Below, piece by piece: positions 14,097 through 29,000 of a stretch of 64,000 nt of DNA. Position numbers and translations under genes: made by a program. This DNA comes from Macquaria australasica. Taxonomy: Eukaryota; Chordata; Actinopteri; Centrarchiformes; Percichthyidae. The notes beneath the pieces were generated by a model. The model did not search any database, was not told the origin of the DNA, and saw only the letters and a list, made by a program, of their open reading frames with translations. The stretch is from the NCBI GenBank assembly GCA_005408345.1, contig SEMN01000170.1:682001-746000 (forward strand). Direction: 5' to 3'. How positions within the stretch are numbered: position 1 is the first letter of the stretch; each line of letters opens with the position of its first letter.

Positions 14097-17000
14097 TATC
14101 CAGGGTCACTTTTCCATAATACATGATTGACATAGTTAATGTACAGAGAATTATCAGGCTGGTTTCAAATCAGCTTCATACCATTTCACTATTACCACAA
14201 ATCTGAAGCTATGATTTTTCCAATAATTCATGTGATAATTATTGTACACCTGGAAACACTGATTTTAATGGACATGATGGGTTGATGCACAATGCTAACA
14301 TTTGTACAGAACCTTCCATTGGTGGTTTAGCAATAATAACATCCAAGACTAGCCTACTGGAGACTCTATAGAGCAACTACATAAGAGGTAAACTTGCATA
14401 AGCCATTATTTTCCTTGCCCGAGGTGGTGACATTAAAATGTCTACATGTGCAGGTCTAAACTGCAGCTCCACCTTATGGAGAAACTCATTTGTGGCCTGC
14501 TAAACATGACTGAGTGAGTTTGTGAGTGAGTACAAGCCAGTTCCATCAGGTGCTTTGCTTACATCAGCCTTATCTGTCCACAACAACAAACCAAGCTCCA
14601 CTGATACACCTAATACAAACTGAGACAGGGGGGAAGCTTTTGAAAAAGAGAAAATCTGTGACAAACACTCTTGCTAATCTCCTGTTTCTAAATAACAAAG
14701 CCCGTTGGAGAGCTGGGGAGAGCTTAATCCCAAATACAGGAGGAACAAGTGCAGAGAGGCATCTAGGTCACACACTGCACCACAGCAGCAGCAACAGGGA
14801 GGGGACAGAGCCAAATTTAGGCACAGCAGAGGTGCCCATGTCCAGAGGTGATAAGGAGACGGACGAGGTTGCCACTACAAAGGGCCACAATGGGACATAT
14901 CCAGAACAAAATCAACCTGCAGTGCAGTATTTTCTACACTGGTGACATCAAAACCTAATTACTTCCCTCAGCAATGACACAGAAACAGAGGGCATAATCC
15001 ATTCATCAAGTCTTTGTCCATTCTGATTATAGTATGTGTTAATTTCACCTTCAAGACAAAATAACATAAAAAGGTAACTAAATCAACATTGCAAACAATG
15101 CCAAAATAGATGGTGTGCAACATTAGGTTAGGTTTCATCTTTTGACCAGTGTTTCTCTTTTGTTGATGCAGCTTGCCTGCATTTGGCATGTAATGGCATG
15201 CTTTTTGGGACTGTTTATCCTGACAGATTATGTAGTGTTTCAGTATTTTTGACCAGTTTGGACAAAAATAATCAGACGTTTTTGATACAGTGGTCTTGTA
15301 TTGCTTTGAAAGCTCCCATATAAAATGTTGAGTGCCAGACCTCTTTTATAGTTAATCAAATCAACCATATGTAACCCATTTGTAGTAGTGTTTATAATTG
15401 TGATTAAAGGGGCACTGCAGATATTTAGAATTGCACTTCCACCATAAAGTTTGGGGACTAAAGACAGACAAATTCTAAAAAGAATTAAAGCGACAGAGAC
15501 TGAGATATCCTGACTTTTAGTCTCTAGTATGGATCAAGCTCCAAAAGCTAATGCCCCCCCCCCCCAATCCCCTGCTTAGTACACCCACACCTTTCAAACT
15601 CCACACTTGAGCTTGTAACAAAGGCTTTCTATTATATATGTATAGTCTTCAACCCCAATCCGAGACAGCCCAGAGGATATTTTCCTGAGGTAATTTTCTC
15701 AGACTTTAGAAAGCTCCCTTCAGAGCCACAGAAGATATTATGCAACTTGGTGGAGTGTCCCTTTAAGCTACATTAAGTTAGTCCATTTTCAAGAGGTATT
15801 TACATTATTTTGTCCACCCACCGTAGAGCTGCTTTAAAAAGATACCATATGTAATATTGGAAGGCGAACGATAAAGAATCAACCAAGATACAATTAGGTT
15901 GAATACAGCTGTACATTTACATACCTTGAAAACGCAACTCTAAATTGCATAATGCACCTTTAACATTTTGCTGTGAGTGACTGACACTTACCTTCAGTGT
16001 CTGTGGCGCTGCTGATGACATTGGTGAGTTTGGTTTTGAGGCTCGTGTAGGTGGTACCGTTCTTGCTAGAAGTTTCAAAGCGGCCCGTACCGAGCGAGAC
16101 CACACACTCCAAGGGCGTGTTAGGCCACAAACACTTACACTCGTGGATAGCCAGTGCTGTGGGGTTGTTAATCAGCAGACCACCATCCTGTGCACAAAAC
16201 AGAAGAAGTGCCATTTAGACTCCAGACTCCATTTACAGGCTGTGAATGTTTTTTTATGCCAAGACCACAGTCAGCGAAACCAATTAATTGGCATTTGAAA
16301 CCTCAAAACCTTTCATGGATTTTAACAGTCAATAGATTAAATTTTTTAAGAACATCTGACGAAACAAAAAGAACAGATCAATGTGCCATTCCACAGCTGT
16401 TTGTAAGTCTACAAAGCACAGAGCTGAATTGTTTTTTTTCCCCCTTTTCCTCTTACTTCACAGTTTCAGTCAGACTGGCTTTGATATCGAACAACCGCCC
16501 AGGAGTGCCTTTGCTTTGGATCCATAGTCTACCCAAGGCAGGGGGGGAGTAACTGGAGAAGCTGTGGGGATTGTTGAATAGGCATGAGGCTGAGGGGCCG
16601 CGGGGCTGCGGGCTGGCAGCAGGATCAAACGCACAGGGGCCAGTCCTCATTAAAGAGGCCAGGCTGGGGGGTGGAAGCCGCAGGGCCCCAAGTATCTAGG
16701 GACACACTCGGGGGGGAAGAGTGCTTGTTTATGTGACTGCGTGTATGTGCATGTTTGATCGAGAGCTCATGCCTGCTTAGCGTCAATGCATATAATAATG
16801 TGGGTACGTATTTCTGACAGCATATGTCACATGGATTCACACACGTTGAGCCTTGAGGGAGGAGAGGAGAGGGAACATCCCATCTTTTCAGCACACTTCA
16901 GCAGTGTCGCAGTCTAACGACAATTCTGTTCAAATCTGTGGGAGCACACAGTGTGATGGGCAATATGAGGGCTGCCTACCAAGGCAAAGGTCTGCTAATT

Positions 17001-20000
17001 ATCCAGGGACCTGGACTGACAAATTGCATCATCAATCCAAAGACCAGGAAAATAGAATTGCAAAGGGAGTTGGCTTTTGTAGTTAGACTGAGGTCACTTA
17101 TCAAGTAATAGCTCTCATGACAGCAGATGCTTCATGAATAACTTGCTGTGGTTTTTAATATGGTGGTTCTTTATGAAAACGTTGAGTGACATTGAGAAAT
17201 GACAGGAAATTCAGCAAAGCAGGCCACTAAAGAGAATAAATTCAGCATTAGATAATAGTCAAACAAGACACACTTGCAGCTCTGTTAAGATTGACTTGAG
17301 TAAATGCTACAGACAGCATGCTAGCATGCTCACAATGACAGTGCTAGCATGCTTATGTTTAGCAGGTATACTGTTCACCATCTTACACCGACACAAATAC
17401 AGTGAGTACTGATGGAGTTTTGCAGGAACTTGGTCATAAGCCAAAATATTGGATTGCAATTAGAGATTATTAGTCGACTGACAAAAAAAATTAATCGGAA
17501 ACTATTTTGATAATCAAATAATCATTCTGAGTCATCTTTTAAGGAACAATGCCAAAATTCTCTGGTTCCAGCTTCTCAAACGTGTACATTTTCAGGTTCT
17601 GTTTGTCTTCTATGATAGTAAACTGAAAATCTTTGGGTTTTGGACTGTTGGTTGGACAAAACAAGACGTTTGAAGACGTCACCTTGGGCTTTGCGAATTT
17701 GTGATTTGTCATAATTTTCTGACCTTTTATCGACAAACAACAAATTGATTAATCAAGAAAATAACTGACAGATAATCGATAGTAAGATCTTTAGTTGAAG
17801 CCCTTTATTGGGCATATTCAAATTTTGACCTTATTACAATTCATCCTGAGGGGAACATGAATGTCTATACCAAATGTTGTGTCAATCTCTTTAGTAGATA
17901 GAGATATGCCACTAAATAAGTGAAAAATTATGACCTGCTGGTGGCGCTAGATGAAAAGTCAGGGGATCACCAAAGTCATTATGAATAATCCTTTGGGCAC
18001 CATAAATGTCTGTACCAAATTTCATGACAATCCATCCAATAGTCGTTGAGACATTTCACTAAAAGACAGAAATGTCAACCTCATGGTGGAGCTACAGGAA
18101 AAGACACTGGATCAACAAAACAATTAGGCAATATCTTCTGGGGGCCATAAATGTCTGTACAAAATAGTTGATATTTTAGTCTGGACCAAAGTGGTGGAAA
18201 TATTACAAAGGCAAATGTCTCCAGTCCCTCTGAGTCACACTGTATGATAGAGGAACTTTCTATGATTTAAAAGAAGTAATCTGTTATGATAATGTAATGT
18301 ATGAATAATTTAAAACCTTATAGTTAGTTATTAAGAGAATGTCCTGTGACAGCCAGAGCCTCAGAGAGCACCAATCTCACTGGCTGAGTTGGAAGTCACA
18401 CAAAAAGGGTTTCACTCTGCCACAAAGCAAGGAAGAACTGCTGAGGCAGCCGTTTGTCCAAAGCACGTCATTATGCACCAGTAGGGTGTCTGGCAGACCA
18501 AGAAATGAATCACAGAAAAGGGAGAAAATGCCTGGATTGGAGTTGCTTCTAATGGAGACTTAGAGGGACTCTGTGGAGAGCACCAGACGAACCCAGCTGG
18601 AAACAAAACAACTAAGCAGTTTTCTTATCACTCACGTCACTGTGAGAAGCTCCACTTTCTGAACTCAGTGGCAATTATGGCAACAGTCTGGGTCCAGTTA
18701 TGGGTTCTTTGTGCTGATAGCTGGGGGCAAGTTTCACAAGCACAGTGGCCGGCCTTGCATGCAGAGCCAAGGCATGTAACATTAGAAGCACAATGCTCTT
18801 GTGAGCTGAGAGTTGAATGCCATAACTTGTCTCCATTTCAGTGCACCTGCTTGGGCAATTCAGAGCTGGTGAACATAGTTGAGGCCTTTAAGGAAAGTCT
18901 GTTTATTTGGCAGTCAATACGCTTTGTGGTGCCAGTGGAAGACTAGTAGGTTTTCTTTGTGTGTGGCGCTCAGAACTTTTCGAAGAATTTGCATCCGTCA
19001 TCTCCTTCCACAGCTGTCATGAACAAACAAACTTCCTTGAGGAAGATAGTAGCAGGCTAAACCTTCACTGAGAACAGTTTGGCGGATGCTGAAGCTGCAG
19101 TGGTAGGGCCGCGGCTCTTTAAAGCCACTTTTCAGTGAGATATCCATACTTGGCCCACTGCCACATTCTCACACAAGGTTTTCTTGAGGCCAGGGCATAT
19201 TTGGATGGAGAGTTAAGTTAGAAACAAAGATCTACTTAGGACAAACTGCAAATGAGCTTTGCATACAAAATGGGCAAAGTCAAGCTGTCTGTCAAACACA
19301 CAGAAGGATGCAGGGGGCAAAGGTCACTTCCATTTATGAGGATTTAGAGCTGTAATGCTGCTCAGACTTACAATGACTTACAACGTGCCATGTGTCAACG
19401 GATAAACGTCCTCAGAGGGTCAGTCGAGACCATCTGACGGAAGTTTAACTTCAAAGTCTGAACGGATACTGAATTTTGAAATGACAAGTTTGAATTCTGC
19501 CTTCCTGAAAGGCTTAATGCTCTCCTTTGACAGTGTTCCTTGATTCTGGTAGAGCCTGTTTGTTCTGGCCTTGCCTTTGCCCTTCAGGGTCTAATGGCTG
19601 TTTCACAAATTAGCTCATTTTCCTGCAGCTCGAATAAAGCAAGTTTTCAACTAATTAGGGCTCCTACACCTATGGGAACATGTTTCCCTTCGTCAGATGG
19701 CCAATTAAATCGAAATATGGCTTTAAAAAGAAAACGTTCTTACAGCGTATTCTGAAATAAAACTACTGAGATGATATGAGCCATGATAAATAAACAAAAT
19801 TAAGACATGCATGATTTATATGTCCCTTGCATTGCTGTTTGAAACACCTCCGCTGTCATTAACTTTTGGGAGCTTATCTTCATTGTGCCAGTTTAGGCTG
19901 TCTTAGAGGGGGAGAGGTGATTTGAATAGGAAAGAGGTGCTATCGTCAGGATCAGTAAAAGTCATTTCACGCCCCAGTGTATGTCAGCTCCCATTAGCTG

Positions 20001-23000
20001 GGACAGCAAACTCCATCCTCTTCATTCAGCCTGTGTGCCTCTGTATCTCCCTCTGCCTCTCTAACCCGTGGGTAAGCTTCAATGCTGTCTTGTGCAAGGG
20101 TCATTATGAGCGGCCACAATGCAGAAAGGAACAAAGCGCTTGCTTAAATCTAAATGAGGTGAGCCTTCCGACATACATGTGGTGTAGCATTCACATCACA
20201 GTCCTAATGAGCAGCTGTAGTCATTACAATTTCTTCTTTGGCTTCTTTGACAGGACTGAACTGAGGGGCACTGAGCTCTGTCATGATTTATTATGAGGCT
20301 CTGCCAATGAGGCTCCTTTCTCTCAAATGATTAATTAGGGAAGCATTACATAAGCCATGGACATCTGATTGTGCCCGTCACAATAACCAGACTGTTTTCC
20401 AGAGATGGTCATTCAATCAATAACGTAGATAATTAATATAAAAAACTCTCGTGTAGTCTCAATTCTTCTAAATCTTCAAAATCAATCCACGCTGTTTGCA
20501 CATAAAAGCAAGCTTTCTCAGTCACTCTCTATGCAATCAGAAAAATAAATCTGCTCATTGAGTAAAATTAATTGTCCAAATGGCATCCAATCCACATAAA
20601 AGGCCACCATTGTCCATCAGAGAGGATGAGAATGACAACGGTGTTACTGTGGTGAGTGCCACTCTTAAGTGGCGGACAGGTCAAGTCAGAGGTCTCCATG
20701 CCATATTACGTGATTATGCCGACCAGTTCTCCTCTGTCTTTTTGCTTTATTGGCCCCAAAAGGTCACACTGAGGTTCAAGTCATCTTCCCAGGCTGTCAA
20801 TAGAGGAGGGACCCATCTGTGTGAATGCCAACTTTGCCCCAGGCAGGAAAAGAAATTGAGATCTACTGTTGACAGTTACCTTTTCCCACAGATTCGGTGA
20901 ATACATGACTACACATGTACACCCAGTGTTGAAACAATTAGTCATCCCTGCCAGCTGTAGCCATTCAGATTAAACTGAGACGATTCGTGCAGTGATATAA
21001 ATGGATGCAGAACTCTCTCGCTCAAATGTACTCACTCTAAATTCCCTTGAGGCTTTATGTACATATTTGACAACTTCATATTAGAAAGCATAATTTTCTG
21101 TCCATCCTAACAAGTCACCTACTGGGCAATTTAAAGCTAATTTTGCTGCTGCACACTGGAGAGGCGACTGAACACACACTTGCATATCAATACATTGTAA
21201 TGCAAGGTTTAAAGCTGTGATTTATTTCAAGAAATCTCATCTGGAGAGCCACTGCAGTGAAAAGCCTGTGTGTGGTGCACTGTGAGAAGGCAAGGGGGTT
21301 TGAGATGGAGGAAGATTCGGGAAGGCTTTCACACATCAGTCAGTCAACATAATCAGTGGACTGACCTAATCCCCAAACAAGTGTGCCAGTGCAATCAAGT
21401 GTTTGTGCATGAGTGAAAACATATTGTATGTATATAACAGAACAAAAAGAGTAGTCAGTGGAGGAAACAGAGTTAAAGTGACAATGAGAGAATCCATGTG
21501 TGTGCGTTTATACTCAAGAGACAAAGATCCTGAGTCTGTCTGGGTGCAGGAAGCTGTCTGCAGCAGGGCTCACAAGTCTGAGCTCCATCCTCCGACAGCC
21601 TCCAGGCCAAGCTCTCAAGGCTTAACACGGGAGGAGAGGAAGTGGCTAAAAGCTCAGATTTATACTCTGTCGCCTCCCTGAATCCACAACCTCTCCTCCT
21701 CTCTGCCTCGTCTGAGAAGCACTGCGGTGCTGAATATGTAATTTATGACCAATAACTTTACCTTCAGTGGCCTTCACCAGTTAAAAAAGAGAAGAGAAAA
21801 GGGTGATCCAAAAGGTTATGATTTCTTGAACTGCACTTTTGGAATGGTATTTAATTATGTGAAACCCTATGCCTCTTTCTCCTCTTTTCTCACACAGAAT
21901 CAAACTGTCTGAGTTCTTTAGTCAATTCTGCCACATTTAATGACTTCTAAGACTCATTTATGACTCATTCCCTCTGTCAAAGTATGGGAGTGCTGATGTG
22001 ACCCACTCCATTTCAGACTGTGTGTAGTCTTTCTGGTGAGTGTTGTGCCATGTTGGGACTCTCAAGAGCTCGCACTGGGGGTTGTGGCCCACTGATCCCA
22101 TGCCTCCCATCAAATGCTGGCAGAGGTGGGCACAAAACATGCTCCCATTCCTCCCCCATCGCCTCAGGAGACACCATGGCAACAAGGCGGAAAAAATCGG
22201 GCCCTCCTCACCATTCCACGCATGCCCTGGCATCCATTGTGAAACGTCTGAAGTCTTCAACTTCTGTGTTCTTTAGCGCAGAGATAACTGACAGAGCTTT
22301 AATGTGGAACCTCCCTTCCTTCATCTCCTATTTTTTTTCCGCTCTTTTCCCCTTGTTCCCCCTCACTAAGGCATCCTCTCCATGGCTTTGATAAAACCAT
22401 GGCTGCTCTGCTTCAAAGGTCTTGCTCCAAGTTATAATTTCCCCTGCGTTACCAGTCTGAATCTGGCTCCGTCAGATTTTCATTCCAGCCTGGAGAATCA
22501 CAGAAACATCAACGAACAATCACAACTTTCTTGAAACATAGAATTCCGGCATTCGTTCAGCACATGGCATGGCAACTCTCCTGCAGTCACCGTACAAAAG
22601 GGTGATTGTTTGGGGCTTGAATTAAGTGGAAAACTGGCCGTTTGTGGAAAAGAGTGAGATGACTCTCTCTCTAGGGAATCCTGACATCACACAGACAGCA
22701 TGTTATGCTCACGACTAGTTTCAGTGGCTCAAGTAGCCAGCAAATAAAGCCATCAGGCTGGGTGGCATTTTGAAGCTGGCCAGGTTCACATGGAGCGTAA
22801 AGAAAGCTGAAAGCTGTGCAAAAATGCATATTAGAAGGAAGGAATGCTGTTCTTTGACTTTATCCTAGATTACACTGTCCAATCATGTTTAAAAACTCAT
22901 TAAAAATGATATCTTAAGTATTTTCATCCTGGTTTAAATTAGTTTTAACAAATTAGGTTTATCACTGAAAACTGAAAAAAGTCAGACTTATTATTTTGAT

Positions 23001-26000
23001 ATCAGCCTGTCTTTATAAATTAAATTTGCTAATAAAGACACAATGGATGTAAAGCTTGATTAAATTAAATTTGACAGTTTTTAGTCGATTCATTCCTTTT
23101 ATATCTCTATAGATTGTTTTACATGGCTGTAATAAGGTTGTGATTTTTTTTCCCCTAAAGAAGATCTTAAATAATGAAATCAAGATTTATTTTTTGCTGG
23201 CAGAAGCAAAAGTTGTGGAAGTTAAAGAAGTTGTAAAGACTTAAAAACTTAAACAAAAATAAATTTTGTTTCATGAAGCACAAATAAGGTGCCCTTTCCT
23301 GCCTCTTTTCAACTCTTGTGGTAATTCGAATGTATGCAATGAGCAAACTGAACCTTATTCAATAGACGTTTATAACCTAATATGAACATTCTGATGTTCA
23401 AAACTCTGTTATTTGGAAAAGCAAAACACCAAAACAAATGCTAGTAGAATATCTTCAGTCTTGGTGAACACAGGTAAAAAATGTTCCCAAAATAAAAAGG
23501 GATAGAAAGTGGAACAAATGAGCAAAATCACAAAGGAACTGCCAGTCGAGGCAAAATACTTCCTTAAAATATTCTTTAAAGATTTATTATCCTGAGAAAA
23601 ACAAAAAAAGTACTTGTTACTAAATCAGAACCGAAGCCCTCTTTTTCTCCTTTCATTCAGTTTTTCATTTTGAAGTCTCTTTTGACAGAAATTAAATGAA
23701 AATAAAATATAAATGTAACAGACTTCACGTCAAATGTGTTAAATATATTAAACTACTGTCTCATCCTCTCACAGTATGAGGTTTCCTGCTGGCGGCTAAC
23801 AGAGTTTGGAATAGCAGTTCCATAATTAGACTGTCTGTCTTTTCACTCTAACGAGGCAGATGTAGCAGTCAAACAGTTGTGTCTGATGAAGGAAGCGCTG
23901 CAATGGGCTAATTTATGCATCTCAGAGTAGGGTAAGACCTGCTAGACGGCAAGCTGGGGAAATCTCCTGCCACAGGTGGGTTTTCATCAACCAGTCTCTT
24001 TCATTCTCTCCCCCTAAACTTCCCCATTCACCTACACAAGTAACACAGCTTCCAATTAAGAGTGTGGGAGCATGCGGACACGGGATATTGCCTTTGATGC
24101 AAACACATGCTCATTCACGTGTGCTGTGTCTACGCTGAGTTTGCCCATCCTTACACCAGCATCTGTGTTTGAATGTCAACTCAAGGAGATGTTGACATCT
24201 GGGTGTGTCAAGTCAAACACAGGCTATATCAGCTGAAAACAGAAGTGGAGCATAATGACTTGCATCAAGGTTTTCCTGTGTGATTTTTCTAAAGCACTTT
24301 GTAACTAAAATTCACACTTTACATGTTTTCTAAGATTCTGCTATGCATCTACTTGTGTGGTTTCTTATTTCTTCTGTGCTCTCTACTGACTAAGCCCTTT
24401 ACGAAAAGGTAAAGGCAAGCAGAGTAGGAGTACGTATTGATCAGTAAAACGGTAGAGTGGACTGGCGGTTTGTTATGTTACTGATGGCTAATGCATACCT
24501 GTTTAGTGGAGATGGATTTAAGCGTGTCTCACTGAGACTCTACCCCTCACTCTCCTGTCAAAATGTAACTGTTACTGGAAATAAACACCGACAGGACGAA
24601 AATGGAGTTCCTCCCTCTCACTTGCTGTGCAGAGGAGTTTTCTCAATAGGCTTCTCGAAATCCTTCAAACTCTCCACTGTCAACACTGACTGCACAGGGC
24701 ATTTAAATCCAGCACCCCAACAATAAGCCCTGTATTACTGTGGCAGAGGACTGCAGTTAAATTGTCACTAGGTGTGTAAATATATGGTGCGAATGTGAAG
24801 CACGGTGTGACAGAGAGCATGAGTAGAAAAGAAGCTTTCACAGGAACAATGAACATTAAATATCACAATATTTCACTGGACAAGCAAAGGTCTTCAAGCT
24901 GTGTACACTGAGGACTTGTTTGTGCATTCTTTTCATGCATCATAGCCAAACAGTTTGGAATATTAAAAATGTATAGAATATAAATAATTACAGTGTGAGA
25001 ACAGCTTTGTAAGAGAAAAATATGTGTTTTTCCCAATACTTAAGATAGTCCCTGAATTAATGTTCTGAAAATGACTAAGTTATATTAACTGGACTCATGT
25101 TGACCTGAGTAACTTAAGGGAAAATGTTTGTTGATATGTGAGACGGTTCAAGAGTTACGGGTCAAAAAGTCAAACCTCACCTTTGCCTTGAGTGCAGCCC
25201 ATGAAGACAGAGATAAATACAGACACACAGGTACTTTCAGGACTTGACTATTTACTGAGTAATTTTTACCACGATCACGAAAAAGCAATGCAGACATACG
25301 GCTCACGTTTTCATTTTGTGTCTTCACAACATCAAATCCGCTTGTGTGTCACGGTGTAGAGTATCAAAAATTGTGTTAAATTATCATAAGAAGGACATCC
25401 CACAGACTTCTATTTTACATATGGACCAGATCTGATCAACTTAGAAGAAGTGTGTTTTTGACAAAAGGCAACATGAAACAAAGGACTTAGCAGAAATTGA
25501 CATTTTGACTCCTCTTGACACAAGGACTTAAAATAAATTTGGGAAAATTTAAGCTTGGTGATACATACAATGGTTCAATGAAGTTAAAAGCCAAAAACAG
25601 AGTTAAAAATTTCACTAGCGCAGATTTTGTATCGACCCTGAAATGTGTGCATGCAATGTTTGTATGCATGTCTTGGATTGACCTCTCGTAATGTGTCCAT
25701 TTCTGTAAAAAAAACGGACCCATCAGTTATGAAGGCTGCCAAAGAAAAAAGCCTATAAGACAACATTCAATATTTATTATGTTCTGTAACTCTGACACAT
25801 GTTCTCTCTGTCTGTAATGGTGGTTATCTAGGAATTTAAGCTTATGTAGCAGTTGTGCTCATGTCAATCATCTTTTATAAAAGCATCAGCTAAAGGCTTA
25901 AAAACTAAATGCACAATTTAAATCCACTGCCAGGAGTCCTATCACTTTCCCTACTGTAACCAACAGTGACAAAAGTTATTTCTGAGATAAGTTGTATGAT

Positions 26001-29000
26001 TTAATTACCAAGTTCATCATGACCACTGCCACCCTTTCCACTACCCTGTTACTGCTGTGAGTGGGACTGACCTGGTGGAGATCATTTCCCAAGGTGAACT
26101 CCTGGAAATACCCAGGGGCTGCTGAAGTGGCACGTATGGCCTGCCACAGCTGGTGCTGGCAGCCCCCCAGGTAGTGAGAGCGCACCCCGGGCAGCAGGTT
26201 GTAGTTCCTGAACACATAGGCCTTCAGAGGAGTGCCCCGGTTCACAATGGTGCTCACCGCTGCCACCTACAGGTAAAGGAAATGACATACAGTACAACAA
26301 TGACGCACAGCATTTTACAGCCAAACAGATTAAAAATGAAGGCATAATATCTAGAGCGACATTCTGACCTATCAATTTAATATCATCTCTGTTCTGTGAG
26401 CCTCAGAGGAGTCTGCTGACAAATGAAATCCTCGACAAATCTTTATCCACACTGTCTTATATGGCTTTAGAGTGTATTTTCCTTCCACTTGTCATGCAGA
26501 GGTATGCAGGACAGAGACAGAGAAAGGAGCTTTCTTTGTAATATCCCAGTAAACAAAGTGAGGCGAAGGCTCACGGGTCAGACCCAGAACAGAACAAGAG
26601 GCAAGAATGAGTCAGACCATCTTCTAAAGCTCACCTTGGGGCATTCGGGGTTTCTTGAAGTCTCTACCAGGAGGTGAGAGCCCATTTTCTCTCTGTGGAA
26701 GGAAAGAGAGGATGATGCTATTTTCTGGCTTAGTGATTTTTAGATAGTAGTATGACTTGTATCAGATTTCTTTCTGCAAGCTTCACAAAATCCTCCTGCA
26801 TATCAGTTAATGGAACTTGAAATCATTTTGTGATCGGCATAATTATTTTCAAAAGATCCACTCTACTGTTCTAAAAGTTTTTAGCATGCAGTGGTGTTTT
26901 TTATTCTTCAATATGTTTCCAATGTTTCCAAATGACACTGGTTATTTCCATATGTTGTAAAAATTAACTTTCCATATTGAATATATTGAAATTTGCTTGA
27001 GGTAGATTATCCATCATAGTGAACATCAGTGAACTTCTGCGTTTATGGTTATCCCAGACACATTATTGTTGCCTGGCAATGCAGTACAGACTTTGCAAAT
27101 AAATCTACAGTTTAAAATACATTATTACCACACAATGTTAACATAACAAAAAAAGAGCAGGCATGATGTTCACTTGGACTTCCTAATTTCAATAAGTTAC
27201 TTCCAAATCACTGTATGTTGACTTTCATAATCTAGTGAAATTTACAAGAATTCAAGAAGGAAAGAATTAAAGAAAGAAAAAGGACATAAAAAATAAAAAA
27301 GGTTTTTTGACCATTTCACCACTTGCATGGCATTTTAATATGGCTCCAATTTACCTAAAGCACAACCACCACTCATCAGTGACAAAGGAACTGACCTGAG
27401 GATGTTCTCCCAGGCTTCACTGTCATAGAAAGCATGGCTCCAGCCCATCTTCACCGTGCCAACAATGACGTTCTGTTTGAAGACGTCTGAACCCAACTTC
27501 CGGTAAAGATCATCGCACTCGTTCAGTGGGATTTGGAAAACACCTAGCATGAACCCTAGGATAGCACCTGAGGAAATAAACACACACAAACATTAGAAGA
27601 GGGAAGGTGACTGAGAAGTACTGGTAAACAAACCATATAAAAGCATATTTTTGTAAACAGGAAGTAGAAGAATGCAACAAGGTAATCTTGGTAATAAATG
27701 AGCAAATCGGTTATGAACAGATCGTTCTGTTACTCTCACGGCGTGAGTTGACATCCTGAAGGATTATCTGCTAAGAGTAACATTACCCTTGGATGATCCA
27801 TTCATAGGAAGTGCATGGGATTAACATGGCTATTACACTATAGGCAAATACTTCTCAATTACTTTCTCTACATGATTAAGGATCCCCGACAGGATTACCA
27901 AGCCACAACAGTGCTATGAGGGCAGAGATGGGTGTACCTGAATAATGTGGGTGATCAAACTAGCCAGATGTGGCCCAGATGTGGTTTATAAGTGTGAACA
28001 TCATTCGATCTAGCAGGCGGATTACATTATGCTTTGACAGCATTCACTGAATGTGAAAATGAAGTGCCTCCAACTGGTGTGGATTAAGACTGCGAGAACT
28101 GATAGGAACTGGGGACAAACAGAAACTTCTGGTAGTGATTAAAGGCCAATGTGCTCTGCAAATAAAATACCATTTTTCAATCTGCTGTGAAATTAAACCA
28201 ACAAAGTGGCAGATGTAGAAGACTGTTAGAGGATGGTCCACAGCACCCCCTTGTGGTGATTTTGCATACAGGGAAAAAGTATGAATCCACAGACTAATAA
28301 TTCCTGAAACCAAATGAAGCTACATAATTTTACGAAAAATGTGACTTTATAATTTATTTAAGAATCTGAACGATATGAAACAGTTTTACTGTGGTATAAC
28401 TTTAGTACCAAACAGCAGGATTGACATTAGAGTGGTGTTGGTGGTCAAAACAACAGCAGAGCAACAAATGGGTCAGTGTGTGATCAGTGCTGCCAATCCA
28501 GCCTGCAATGTTGCACTCTGCTCTGATAATCCAGCCACATATATACACATGCAGAAGTAGGGGAGGAGGAGGACAAACGCACCTGTGCTGACACCACAAA
28601 TATAATCAAACAGTTTGTAAATGGGTTTGCCGGTCAGGGCTTCCAGCTTGTGTAACGTCTGAAGTGCAAGAAGTCCCCTGAAAGTACAAAGTCAGACATA
28701 CACAAACAGCTATAAATGAATAAGAGGGCAACCACAGCACACACATTGGCCACAAAGAGTGACAGCTGATTGATTTTCAACTAGAATAACAAAGACAAAC
28801 AGGAAAAAAATCTGTATCCATTTAACTGAATGTTTCTCAAGAATACATTTACTAGACAGATTGAAACTGCTAATAGAAGCTGTGAATTGCTTTTCTAAAC
28901 ATGACCTTGCCTGCACTGAATGCTAATTAGTTCCACTTTGAAAAGACTTAACATCAGTGACTCACATCTTACAATAAAGGAAAGACAAAGAGCTGAACTT

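Noticed and set aside
13945..14130. Frame of alternating Tyr-Ile
   Set aside because: Translation of the AT microsatellite.
14526..14945. 139-codon open frame, plus strand, in a pnpla8 intron
   Set aside because: Low-complexity polar composition, no family resemblance and no splice or promoter context. Long frames of this size occur by chance in 64 kb.
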